Source: Kalmanozyma brasiliensis GHG001 (taxonomy: Eukaryota > Basidiomycota > Ustilaginomycetes > Ustilaginales). Taken from it: a DNA stretch of 64,000 nt. The notes below the pieces were generated by a model. It did no database searches and was not told the DNA's origin. It saw only the letters and a list, made by a program, of their open reading frames with translations. Made by a program: the position numbers and the translations under genes. The stretch's first letter is position 1, and each line of letters starts with the position of its first letter. The DNA lies in contig NW_015961989.1 in assembly GCF_000497045.1 (NCBI RefSeq), forward strand, positions 742,570-806,569. The letters run 5' to 3'. Shown in pieces: positions 42,227 to 52,221 of this stretch.

Positions 42227-44515
42227 ATGCCGCCCAAGAAGCTGTCCATCTCTCGCATTCGTGCCGACAGCAGGGTGCGCAGCGACGATCCCGATCTCAA
42301 TCGCTCTTCATCTTCTTCATCGTACAGGAGAAGCAGCGGCTCAGGCTCGAGCGCTAGTCAGCGATACCGCGCAGTTGCTCCTTCGACATCATACAGAGGC
42401 AATACCAACAGCAGAGTATGGCCATCGGCAAAGCGACAAAAACGACCAGCTCAGCCCAAAGTCAGCGCACGCATCCTGCACATCCTCGAAGACGACATCG
42501 AGGAAACGCGCGTTCAGAACCTCTTTGCGCCCGATCCACGTACGCAGCGCCAGAACATCTCGTATAGACCCCTCAAATTGACGCAGCTGGCCCGCAGAGA
42601 CGGCGACGACTTTCGTCTTCCCTCGCTGAGCAGCATGTGCTCTTCTGTCATCGCTTCGTGCTTTGACGCTCTCTTGCCGTCCAGGGATCAGTTTGATGCA
42701 GCAGCCGGTCCGAGTGCACCTCACAGCAACAGCAAGCCAATACGAAACTCGCATACTCTCAAGAAGAGCTCCAATACACGCAAAAGATCTAGAGCAAGGG
42801 CGTTTGGAGCTGCGCCCGACTCGGACGACGACCAGAAAGACTACATCCCCAGTGACGATGAGGGTGCGGCGACCATATCAATAGCCAGATCGACACGCAG
42901 GCGTAAAGATGGAGCTCAAACAGCTACGGGAGCCAGTTCGAGCCAGCTACTGGCCGGATGGACCACATCTGAGCTTCACTACCTCACTCGCAAGACATCC
43001 GAACAGCTCAAGCTTCTCTCCCCTGCCGCCTCTTTCCTTCTCTTTCGAGCTCTCGTAGAGCAGTCACCACAATACCTCACCAAGACGGTTGTCAGCAACT
43101 ACTTTCTTCCTCCTATACTAGGCGAATCGTCGACAATGTCACATTCGGTCAGTCCAGCTGCTAGAACGCATGTCTGGCTACCAGCCTCGATCCCTCTACT
43201 TTCGCACGACAAATCCGCAGCGTCCTTCCTCGTGGCGCACCTCTCCAACGCGCTCGCATCGGCGCGAGATCACAGACCGTCCATCCTGAGCGAGGCTACC
43301 GCAGAGGACATCCCTCTAGCAGCCCTGCCTTCGCGGCTGGTCCTTGCTCAACCAGCCACCTTCGCCCTACGCTCGCTGCAACTGCACGGCCTCACCCGCT
43401 TGCAAGATGGCACCCTCGCACGCTTCTTCGAAGCAGCCATCCCCTCCGCCTCAAACGAAGCGATCCTCAGGCTCGACACTATCTCGCTCAAAGGCTGCAT
43501 TTCGATCGGCGACCGCACCGTCACCGCCATCTGCCGCTCGACCGGCTCCTCCCTTCGCTATATCAACCTCGATTTCACGGACATCACCGCCGACTCGGTC
43601 TTCAGCATCATGTCCTCTATTCCGGACCTACACACGCTCAAGCTGGGGTTCAACGACAATCTCTCCGACAAGGCCCTCCAGCTCGCCCTAGCAGCGCCCG
43701 CCACCGGTGTCCAACTTCCCTTCTCCAAACTCACCAACCTGCGTCTCCGCCACTGCCCGCAGGTGGGCGACCAGGGGGTAGCGAGCTTCCTCAAGCACTG
43801 TTTCCGGTCGATCGAGGTGCTCGATATCTCGCACACGGGCGTGGGGGGCAACAACGCGCATCAACCGGATCTGTCGATTCTACTCATGAGCTTGTTCCCC
43901 ATGGGTGTGCCGGACGAACCCACCGGCCCGCTGAAGAAGCTCAATCTGCTCGGGACCAACATCGACTACTTCACCTTACGCACGATTGTCGATCGCAACC
44001 CGGGGATTCACACCCTGCTGCTGCGCCAGATGCCCAGCCCAAACAGCCGCGATGGACTGGTGATGTTTCTCGAAAAGCTGGCCATCGAACGACAATCCTG
44101 GCGCCACCGCGGGTGGAAGCGGCTGCATCTCAAGATCTCCGATGTGGGAGGCGATGCGTTTGGCGAGCTCTTCCCGGACCTTCTGGCGATTTTCCCCCGG
44201 CTGACGGTGGAAGGGTTGAAAACGTCTATGAGCCAGACGGCGTTTTTCCACGCGGTGCCGGAAAAGGTGCAGGGGGACCAGTGCATCGTGCGCGAACTCA
44301 AACTGCCGGATGCCAAACTGTCCGATCATGCTTGGTCGTTTTTGCCAAAGATCAGAACGCTGAGAAGCCTCGATGTCAGCAACACTGCTGTACCGGAGCA
44401 GGTGGTGAAGGAGACAATAGAGAATAACGAGTTCTTGGAGACGATCGATTTGAGTCACTGCAAGCAGATGCGTATTGGCACGAGGAGGAACGCTTTTGAT
44501 CTTGTTAAGGAGTAG
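42227..44515 (+). CDS. Leucine-rich-repeat protein of unknown function
   Basis: Predicted 762 residues from ATG 42227 (MPPKKLSISR); the frame opens earlier at a GTG, which I reject. The N-terminal ~250 residues are basic and Ser-rich (SSSSSSYRRSSGSGSSAS) and include ILHILEDDIEETRVQNLF and an acidic SDDDQKDYIPSDDEGA, suggesting a nuclear protein. From about residue 360 there are AMN1/F-box-type leucine-rich repeats: LRLDTISLKGCISIGDRTV, LRYINLDFTDITADSVF, LTNLRLRHCPQVGDQGV, IEVLDISHTGV, and a last one near the end (LETIDLSHCKQM). No clear F-box is visible, so ubiquitin-ligase function is only a possibility. The ordering resembles Rad7/AMN1-like LRR proteins, but I do not assign it. Confidence 0.78.
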   Translation: MPPKKLSISRIRADSRVRSDDPDLNRSSSSSSYRRSSGSGSSASQRYRAVAPSTSYRGNTNSRVWPSAKRQKRPAQPKVSARILHILEDDIEETRVQNLFAPDPRTQRQNISYRPLKLTQLARRDGDDFRLPSLSSMCSSVIASCFDALLPSRDQFDAAAGPSAPHSNSKPIRNSHTLKKSSNTRKRSRARAFGAAPDSDDDQKDYIPSDDEGAATISIARSTRRRKDGAQTATGASSSQLLAGWTTSELHYLTRKTSEQLKLLSPAASFLLFRALVEQSPQYLTKTVVSNYFLPPILGESSTMSHSVSPAARTHVWLPASIPLLSHDKSAASFLVAHLSNALASARDHRPSILSEATAEDIPLAALPSRLVLAQPATFALRSLQLHGLTRLQDGTLARFFEAAIPSASNEAILRLDTISLKGCISIGDRTVTAICRSTGSSLRYINLDFTDITADSVFSIMSSIPDLHTLKLGFNDNLSDKALQLALAAPATGVQLPFSKLTNLRLRHCPQVGDQGVASFLKHCFRSIEVLDISHTGVGGNNAHQPDLSILLMSLFPMGVPDEPTGPLKKLNLLGTNIDYFTLRTIVDRNPGIHTLLLRQMPSPNSRDGLVMFLEKLAIERQSWRHRGWKRLHLKISDVGGDAFGELFPDLLAIFPRLTVEGLKTSMSQTAFFHAVPEKVQGDQCIVRELKLPDAKLSDHAWSFLPKIRTLRSLDVSNTAVPEQVVKETIENNEFLETIDLSHCKQMRIGTRRNAFDLVKE

Positions 44516-44852
44516 AGTCGTATGGATGATGCACACATATGATACCCGTAATGGAGTCTTTGCTTTCAGCTTCGGATACACGCACCCTCTGGTGAAAAGA
44601 GAGTGAGATTGCATCGGAGGAGCGGTGCATGAGAAGCGCGGGATTGGGAGCGGGAAAGGGGGGACAGCCCCGGGGAACAGGCAGATTAAGCGTCGTTGCG
44701 CGCTGCAGAGGCGTCGACGGACATCTGAAGCCCTGGGGAGAGGAGCACCCCTTGGATCAGACGCACCGAGCGCGCTCCCCGAGTTGTTGAGACGAGTACG
44801 GAGAACAGGAGCATCGCAAAATCGACACACATCACCACCAATCACAGCATCT
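44516..44852. other. Convergent 3' intergenic region
   Basis: A 337 bp region between the stops of the leucine-rich-repeat gene and the secreted-precursor gene. No feature was recognised. Confidence 0.45.
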
Positions 44853-47680
44853 TTACTCCTTATCCCCCTCACCGCGTTTCGCAACAGCACGCACCTCCCC
44901 ATCACCAACGACCTTCTTGGCCTTGCCCACCATCTGCTCCTGCATCACCTCCCGCTTGCTCTCCATGAGCATCTGGGCGACTTTCGCGCGCTCCAACACC
45001 TCCCGTGCCATCCTTCGATCGCGCGCTAGCATCGCAAATCGACGCTGCAGCCGATTCATCTGCACCTCGTCGTGCACGCCGGCGGAGACAGCCACCTCGC
45101 GCAGCGCGGAGCGGTCCAGCGCCAGATGCCTGCACAGCCGCATGAAGTCGTCCACCTCGCGCCGGGTCGGCTGGTACTCGATCGAGGGGTGGTACGTCGT
45201 AGTCGATTCGATGGCGGAGCGCTTGGCGTGCGGGGGAGGGGACGAGGGCGAATCGTCGCTTGGCACCCCCGCTCCGTCATCAGAATCGTCCTCCGATCGC
45301 TTCTGCAGCTCCTCAGTGACGATGTCGGCGAGAGCGCGCTTGACCGGCGACGTGTGTGACGGATGGACGGAAAGTGTGCTCCGCTCGTAGCCGTCATCGT
45401 CGACGTGACAGTGAGCGTGCTCTCCGGGATGACCAGGGTGCGGGCCTGTGAGTGATCGCTTGAGCGTGCCAGCGTCGGCAGCACAGATCTTCTCTCCGCT
45501 CGGATCGGTGTAGCACCATTTTGCGTGATGGACATCGCGTTTCTCGAGATGCTCAGCAGCGTCAGCAGGACCATGCCCGGCAAAACACCCCTTGGCACAA
45601 TCCGACCCAACACCCGGGACGAAATGGCAGCAGTCGGGGTCGGGCGATGCGCCCTCATCCCGCTTGACAACGACCGGAGGATGCGTCGGCTTATCGTACG
45701 TGCAAACCTGGCCATAGGTCGGATCCCAGAAGCAGAAGCGATGATCGCCCGACGCTGCAGAGCGCTTGTCATGAACACGCCCCTCAGCTCGACAGGCCAA
45801 CCCAACGTTGTCGTCCCAAAGACAGCTGGGTCCGCGTCCGCTCTTCTTCCGCTTGACGATACGAGGCGATGCGTCGATGCGATTCGGACAAAAGACTCGA
45901 CCGGCCGGGTCCTGCCAGCAGCCCGGGAGCTGTCCCTGTCTGCTCGGCTGACGCTGCTCATCCTCGATCTGTTGACGGTCGTCGTCGCAATGAAGAACAC
46001 CATTCTCGTCCTCCCGGCAGCCGTGCTTGCGGTCGAAGCGCTTGATAAGCTTGCCTGCCTCTTCGGCCTCAGGCGGATGGTGAGGATCGGAATGCTTGGT
46101 CAGCTCGCGCTGGCTGGCAGCCTTGCCATTACAATGGTTGTCATCGCCCGGGCCTCTCCAGCAGCCGCGCGGGGGCGGGTCGCGCTTGACCAAGTTACCT
46201 TCTTCATCGGCCTCGGATGGATGGTGAGGATCGTGGTGGCTGGGAGGGAGGGAGCGTTTCAGCAAGTGGACCCCGTGAGCTGGCGGTCGATCATCTGGCC
46301 CGCAGTATACTTTCGCCGTCTTCGGATCACCGCGGCAATAGTGGTTGGGGAGGAACCGTTTGACCAACTCGTGCGCTCCGAGAGCCGATGGTGCACAGTG
46401 TGCGTTGCCCCCGATCACCGCACCACAGGGGATCCGCGGCCATGCACGCGATCTTGACCCGCGACCTCGCTGAAACTTTTCGGGCTCGAGGTCGACCATG
46501 TTGGTCGTGTACGGTGACGCCCCGCGTTGGACGAAGTCAAACGACCCATCCGGCTGCACCTTTAGCAGACTGAGGAGTCGCTCATGATCCTTCTCCTCCA
46601 ACTCATGACAGTCGTTTCTGTCCTCGGGCTGGTCAAAGATATCGCAGAATCCCGACTCGGTGCAGTGCTCGTTCGAAGCGGAAGGCTCGCACTTGCCGGT
46701 GGAGGCCACCTTGAGCATGATCTGACGCGTTTGGGCGCGCAGCTCGCGTTGCTCCTCGGGCGTGTAGGCAATGCAACCTCGGTTGTGGAGCAGACAGGAG
46801 TGGTCTTGGCAGATGGACGATTGAGGACCGTCGCAGTGACCGTTTTTGGCGAACAAGTCGTTCATTTGACGATCGGCGGAGGCGTAGACGTGAGATTGAA
46901 GCTGCGTCCGGGTGAGTGCTTCGGCCGTGTGGGCGTGCTCGGAGGCGGTAAGGTCACGACGATGATGAGGGCGACGGACAGAGTGAACCCACTCATCACC
47001 GTCGTCGCCATCGTCGCCTCCATCTTCGTCAAATTTGAAATGCCCTCGACGCTCGTGGTCGCCTCCAGGACCGTCGTACTCGTAGGAAGAGCTGGGGTCA
47101 CTGCGTCGGACGAGTGAGGGGTCGTAATTGGGCAAGTCGACTTCGACGGATTCGGACGGATCGTCATGCGGCTCATGCGAGTCAGGTTTCTGCTCCTGGA
47201 CGAAGTCGCGGCTGCGCATCTCGTCCTTGTCGCCATGTAGACCGCAGCAGTGGTTGCCACTGTTGTTGTGGCCACTGCCCGCTCGATGCATAGCGTTTTC
47301 TTCGGAACGTTTGTTGATCGTAAGATTGCGTCCGCGTTCGTGATCGCGACGACGAACACTTTGCTGCACGTCCGAGTCGAAGTCGAAGTAGCGCTCCGAA
47401 TCGCCGCCAGGACCGTCGTACTCCCTTGCAGAGCCGACGTCCAAACCACGGCGAGCGACTGATGGACGAGCATCGCCGTTTGGGGGCTCGACGGACACGC
47501 CAGGGCTGGAGCGGCCGCCTGTGATGAAGAAGAACGATTGCGTCTACATCAGTACAGTGTTCATTCTTAAGCAATGTCGTGTTCGTAAGGAGGAGGCTTA
47601 CCTATGGCGACAGCAGCTGCGGAAGAAGCGGCAGCTAGCCCGAGGGCGAGGAGAATGAAGCACTTTCTGAGCTTCGCCAT
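44853..47680 (-). CDS. Secreted Kex2-type repeat precursor with Cys-x9-Cys units, two exons
   Basis: I do not recognise an orthologue. Exon 1 (47680-47602) encodes MAKLRKCFILLALGLAAASS plus AAAVAI, a signal peptide; an 83-nt intron (GTAAGC donor at 47601, CACAG acceptor ending at 47519) joins in phase 1 to exon 2 (47518-44853), giving 914 residues. The body has 14 Lys-Arg sites, mostly after hydrophobic residues (ELVKR, HLLKR, NLVKR, KLIKR, RIVKR, VVVKR, GTLKR, SPVKR), the preferred Kex2 context. Between them lie unequal segments carrying a Cys-x9-Cys unit: CGAVIGGNAHC, CWRGPGDDNHC, CREDENGVLHC, CWQDPAGRVFC, CLWDDNVGLAC, CFWDPTYGQVC, CHFVPGVGSDC, CYTDPSGEKIC; CRGDPKTAKVYC has x10. The N-terminal third is acidic and repeats EYDGPGGD; the C-terminal ~130 residues form a helical, charged tail. 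A cleaved, secreted peptide precursor is inferred. Confidence 0.82.
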
Positions 47681-48388
47681 CTTGGAGACGGGTGCGCAAG
47701 GCAATGGGAAGAGGAGGAGATGGGAGAGGGAGAGGAGCGACGGGGCCAGGCTCTATATACCTTGCGGACACGCTGCTGCTTTCGATGTTGCAACAAGGCA
47801 GCGGGTCTGGGCCTGATGAGGTCCCGCCGCCAACTCGGGATCGAGCGATATGGTGGCGAGGGCTGTCAGGTGGCTGTCGAGTGCGATGCATCAAGGCGTG
47901 GGAGCTGGCCATTGGGTGGAGCAACCGGGAGGCGACCCGGACTCAGTGGCTCGCTTGTTTCTTGCAGCTGTGATACGGAGGTGGGGCGATGAAAGTATCA
48001 TGTGACAGCGAAATGAGACGGCAGGAAGCGCTGGTGAGGCTAGTCACAGTTGAAGCCTAGAGTAAGCCGTACCTCGCAGCCAGCACCTCGATGGTACTTC
48101 ATATCGCTCACCGAGGGCTCGAAAGGGCTGCTTACCCAAGCCACTGGTTCCCATGGCTTTCATGCTGCCAGACGAGGGTTGTGTTGGGAGCGGGTCTCTC
48201 ACGCCGAGCATCTCAGCGCTGCCGAGAGTTGTAGTCGCGGCCGACTCCCGCCGTCACAAACCTCAATGATGACCAGCCTTGAGCCTTCGAGACCGATCCT
48301 GGGAAGAATCGCGTCGCACACTGTTGGGCTTGGTGACAAAAAGCAGCCTTGCGGTGCAACACAACTGGAATTGCGAAATGAAGGAGAC
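47681..48388. other. Intergenic region: secreted-precursor promoter and EMC2 3' region
   Basis: A 708 bp region with the promoter of the secreted-precursor gene (TATA-like box at 47751) and the 3' end of the EMC2 gene, which may include one more EMC2 exon (see EMC2). No other gene was recognised. Confidence 0.45.
47751..47761 (-). promoter_or_regulatory. TATA-like box of the secreted-precursor gene
   Basis: The minus strand reads GGTATATAGAG about 75 bp upstream of the signal-peptide ATG at 47680. This position and sequence are typical of a strongly regulated fungal promoter. Confidence 0.5.
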
Positions 48389-49327
48389 TTACGCAGCAAG
48401 CACTGCCCGCGCTGCATCCCTTAGATGCTTCGAGGAGACGGCTTGTGGGGTATACACCTTGTTGAGCAAAAGGCTGGTCACAAGCTCGTCGATCTTCTTG
48501 ACCTTGGCCTGGTCCACCACTTCCTCTGACCCGCTCGACTTGCTTGATGATGGCGAGGCGATGAGTGCAGTCGTTGCCATCTTGGTGCCCCACAGCGCTC
48601 GCAACCAAGGTCCTTGTGCGCCGCCTTGCGTTTTGCTCTCCCCATCGCTCTGACACATCTCCAGCACCCTCAGATACGCCTTGTACGCCTTGGCGATTTC
48701 GCCGTTAGTATAGAGCGTCTCCGCGTACTTCAAGTGGAAGAAGCTGTTCTGTGGTACTTGCAGTAGCACTTCTTCCAGCGCAAATGTAGATTGAGCGTAC
48801 ATGCCCTGATTAGCGTATACTTCGGCGAGCTCCTGCCATGCTTCCGGATCGTTGTAGAAGGTATCGAGGTGAAGGTTGAGCGCTTCGACGGTGCCCTTGA
48901 TGTCCCCTAGTGACTTGATGGCCGCTACTCTACGACGAGAGAGAATGAGTGATGTTTCGCCGTTGTTGAGGACATCCTCGTACAACTCGATGGCTGCCTT
49001 GGCATCACCTTTGCCTTCGAGGAGCATTCCTTGGAGTGCGGTGACGCGCTGCGAGTTGGGAAAGCGCGAGGTGAGACGTGAGATGCATAGTTCGGCGAGA
49101 TCGAATCGAGCCAGCTCGATAGCGGCAATGGCAACTTGCTCGAGGATGGACCAGAGGTCTTCGTTGGAGACCGACGAGAGACCGCGTTTGGTGATGACCA
49201 GCTCACCATATTGGACGGTCTTGTGCGGTGCTCGAATGGGGCGTCGTCGCTGTTCTGCGAGCCATTGTGCTGCAGCTTTTGGATCTGTTTCAGGATTGTC
49301 TGATACTGTGAAGCTTGTTGTCGCCAT
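48389..49327 (-). CDS. EMC2: ER membrane protein complex subunit 2 (EMC2), C-terminus uncertain
   Basis: Predicted 312 residues from ATG 49327-49325 (MATTSFTVSDN); the upstream frame begins at GTG and is rejected. EMC2 is the cytosolic TPR subunit of the ER membrane complex, which inserts tail-anchored and multi-pass proteins. TPR-like helices run through the protein: FDLAELCISRLTSRFPNSQRV, AIELYEDVLN, AWQELAEVYANQGMYAQS and FFHLKYAETLYTNGEIAKAY, the last two being the best conserved EMC2 blocks. The stop TAA at 48391-48389 is embedded in a perfect donor, GTAAGT. An acceptor TTCCCAG about 98 nt on would continue the frame for ~32 residues, so the true C-terminus may lie near 48199. Confidence 0.87.
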   Translation of the reverse strand: MATTSFTVSDNPETDPKAAAQWLAEQRRRPIRAPHKTVQYGELVITKRGLSSVSNEDLWSILEQVAIAAIELARFDLAELCISRLTSRFPNSQRVTALQGMLLEGKGDAKAAIELYEDVLNNGETSLILSRRRVAAIKSLGDIKGTVEALNLHLDTFYNDPEAWQELAEVYANQGMYAQSTFALEEVLLQVPQNSFFHLKYAETLYTNGEIAKAYKAYLRVLEMCQSDGESKTQGGAQGPWLRALWGTKMATTALIASPSSSKSSGSEEVVDQAKVKKIDELVTSLLLNKVYTPQAVSSKHLRDAARAVLAA

Positions 49328-49618
49328 CCTGTCCGGTGTTTGAGCCGTCAATGGATGAGGTGTGAGTGTTGTTTCGGAGGAAGGTGATCTGAGCGCCTTG
49401 AGGAAGAAACTCGACACGCTGTGCTCTGCGATTTTGCAATTTTGTTAGAGCGGCCTAGTCCCGATTTGGGAGCGATTCGACTCGGAACCGACAGACAAAG
49501 CTGCAATTCGCACCCAATTCAAGCTGCATCTCGAACCCTTCTCCATCATCAACTCGACCGCTCACGATCATCTTGAGCAACCTCACTCACACTTCGGCTT
49601 GATAGCATCTGACTACGA

Positions 49619-50230
49619 TGGTGCGTATTGATCGGTAGTGCACCTCTGCGTGATTATCTACAGATCACTGACCCTTGTATCACGTCGACAACCCATTCTT
49701 CAACACTTGCAACTCACAGGGAGCCGGACCTCGATACCCTTACCCCAAGGAGGTGTGGTCGCCAGCAGGAGGCTGGTGGACTCGGTAAGTGCAGACGCGG
49801 TCAGCGGCGGGGGGAGCTCCATCGGATCATCATGCTGACAACAAGTTCCTTCCCTCGACTTCTCCGTCACACTGACTCGACTCTCGCCATGGACAGTCCC
49901 AACAACTGGGTCTCGAATACCGCTGTTTGCGCTGTCGGCATCGCACTCGCTACATACGGCGTCTGGACATACAGCGCTGACCGAGAGGTAGGCACCAAGG
50001 CATGTGGCCATTCTGAGAGTCATCTCGATACTGATGCATACTTCTGCTTGCATTACACAGTGGAGGCACAACGCGCCCACCAAGCCCATCCCTTCGATGA
50101 ACGTAAGTGATCCTCAATCATCTTGGGATCACAGGTATGCACGAGATAGCTGACGTTTCATTGTTTCCGTATCGATCTACAGTGGGCAAGACAGTTCAAG
50201 GAAGGCGAGCTTTCGGTCAAGGAGCCTTGA
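49619..50230 (+). CDS. Small single-pass membrane protein, five exons, probably mitochondrial
   Basis: Exons 49619-49621 (ATG only), 49720-49784, 49897-49987, 50061-50102 and 50183-50230 join to one 82-residue frame; every junction is GT-AG (GTGCGT, GTAAGT, GTAGGC, GTAAGT donors) and phases agree. The protein begins MGAGPRYPYPKEVWSPAGGW, then a hydrophobic segment (VSNTAVCAVGIALATYGVW), then SADREWRHNAPTKPIPSMNW and a charged tail. The YPYPK-VWSP-GGWW start with a following single helix resembles a family of short fungal proteins that I associate with mitochondrial inner-membrane complex I accessory proteins, but I am not sure of that link. The gene is divergent from EMC2 (291 bp). Confidence 0.8.
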
Positions 50231-50517
50231 ACATTTCAGTCGACGCAACAGATTCTCGGCCAAAGCAATACAGACATACGACTCATCGAGACTCGGGCAG
50301 GGAGATAGAGACTGTGATTGTGATGACGATCGGTGGAAACAGCCATGATCTGACAGACTGCGTCCGGACGGTGCTTCACGCAGATGGCGCATTGAGCCAC
50401 GACGCGACTCTCGCGGGGATCAAGTTGCGAAGGACTGTGACAATGCAAGGGTATTGCGGAAGCAGTGCTCTGTACAGATGCAGATCCCATTACGGCTCAA
50501 GCGGTGCTGTCGTCCGC

Positions 50518-51351
50518 TCACTTTGTCCCAGCGATCTCCTTGATCGTCTCGATGAACGCCTGGGGCTGGTGAGCGAATCGACCCAAGAACAGCCCGTCGA
50601 CACCTTCCCTGATCTTTGCAAACAATCCAGGTCCAGCGCTGCCACCGTACAAGATACGCATGGAAGCATCCGTCCTGCCCTTTGCGCTTTCCACGTAGTC
50701 CTTGTTATATCTCCTCCTGAGCGCCTTTGTGATCTTGACGACGTACTCTGGTGACGCTGGCTCCGACTTGCCGATAGCCCAAACCGGTTCGTAGGCCAAC
50801 ACTACCTCAGCCTGGTTATCCATGGCCTCCAGCGCGGGTCGGATCTGTCTCCAGCACTCTTCGACGACCATCTCGACGTCGCTGATAGAGAGATCGTTGA
50901 TGTTCTTGGGCTTGGACACTTCGCCGATGCAGATGAGCGGGACCATGCCGTTTTTGGCGATGGCAGCGGCCTTGTTGGCTACGTCTTCGTCGGTCTCGCC
51001 AAAGTATCGCCTTCTTTCCGCGTGGCCGATCTCGACGAATTTGACGCCCGCCTGAGCGAGCACTTTAGGGGAGACCTCGCCAGTAAAGGCACCAGAGTCT
51101 TGTGAGTGTACATCCTGGGCGCCCAGCAGGAACGTCGAGTTGGCAGACGAGATCTGAGAGGCGACCGAGGTCAACGTGACAAAATCGGGGATGACAAAGA
51201 CGTCGGCGGGCTGAGCAAGCGAAGAGAGGTTGGACGAGAGGAGCGAGATGGACTCGTCAAGGTAGGACTTGGTCTTGGGAATGTCGAAGTACATCTTGAA
51301 CGAGACGCCGACGAGGGGTCGTCGACCCGAGGAGGTGGCGCTGGTCGACAT
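50518..51351 (-). CDS. Triosephosphate-isomerase-like sugar phosphate isomerase
   Basis: A 277-residue TIM barrel. Catalytic lysine (VGVSFKMYF), histidine (EIGHAERRRYFGE) and glutamate (LAYEPVWAIGK) are all present, as are the phosphate loop ILYGGSAGPG and the GLFLGRFAH end. Differences from canonical triosephosphate isomerase: the usual NWKMN is SFKMY, so Asn at the active-site position is Ser, and SERR is AERR. It is also ~25 residues longer, with an insert after KPKNINDLS. This divergence suggests a paralogue acting on a related keto-sugar phosphate (as in bacterial tetrulose-phosphate isomerases), with the glycolytic enzyme encoded elsewhere; that is inference. Isomerisation of a triose phosphate remains possible. 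Confidence 0.85.
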   Translation of the reverse strand: MSTSATSSGRRPLVGVSFKMYFDIPKTKSYLDESISLLSSNLSSLAQPADVFVIPDFVTLTSVASQISSANSTFLLGAQDVHSQDSGAFTGEVSPKVLAQAGVKFVEIGHAERRRYFGETDEDVANKAAAIAKNGMVPLICIGEVSKPKNINDLSISDVEMVVEECWRQIRPALEAMDNQAEVVLAYEPVWAIGKSEPASPEYVVKITKALRRRYNKDYVESAKGRTDASMRILYGGSAGPGLFAKIREGVDGLFLGRFAHQPQAFIETIKEIAGTK

Positions 51352-52221
51352 GATTGCGGTGCTGTAGCAGGGGATATTGATACTTGTTGCAAGAAGAAAG
51401 GTAGAGACGCAGCAAGGGGTGATATCGAGTGATATGATCTGATGGTGGACGATGATACAGAAGAATCGGTGTCAGAGTGCGAGGTTAAATCGCGGGGACT
51501 TTGGCGTAAATTGCAGGCTCAGTGCAGCAGGCCTTGTCACTTTCACACAGAGCAGCCTTCGATTGCAGGTCACACCAGAAGCGCCACACGCTGCCCACCT
51601 TCAAAGGCGCACTGCTTCTCAACACTTTCTCATCCCGTCAGCATCGCTTTATCGTGCTTTCTCATCCATTGCTGCTCTTGATGCCTTCTCATGCTGCAAC
51701 ATGGGGTGTGTAGCAGACTGACTTGAGAGAAGCATCACCTCGAATCACGGCCACGGAAATCGCCGAGGAAGGCCTCACAGCAAACAACGAGAGCCTGGCC
51801 CAACCGCCCGGTCGGGTCGAGCTAAAACTCTGAAATGCTTCCAAGTCGCCGTGTGGAGTATGAATACAAATTGGTGTTTGAGAACGAATAGTTGCTCGAT
51901 CGAAATTGTATCCCTGAATCCAATCGTTCGCCACTCAGTGTAGATTTTGTGTAAATGTGAAGATTGTGCAGCTAACACGACTCAGTGAAAAAGCCGACCA
52001 GCTCCACACACTTTTTTGCTCGCTTCTGCAGCTCTGGATTTTTGTCGGCGCGTCGGTGAGAGTTCTTCTTGAGCCAAAAAAAAGTTCTTCTCAAACAAAG
52101 CTCGTTCGGTCCTCCTTCTCAGGGTTCTCAACCATTCGGCTGCTGTCCGACACCACTCAGCCTCTCTTCTTGACCATCACATACTTAGCGTTGATCGATC
52201 GGACGCTATCCGCCTCCAACC
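51352..52221. promoter_or_regulatory. Divergent intergenic region, TIM-like gene / Syo1
   Basis: An 870 bp region between divergent start codons. Short open frames here lack family resemblance. A-rich runs lie near 52076-52085. It should hold both promoters. Confidence 0.45.
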
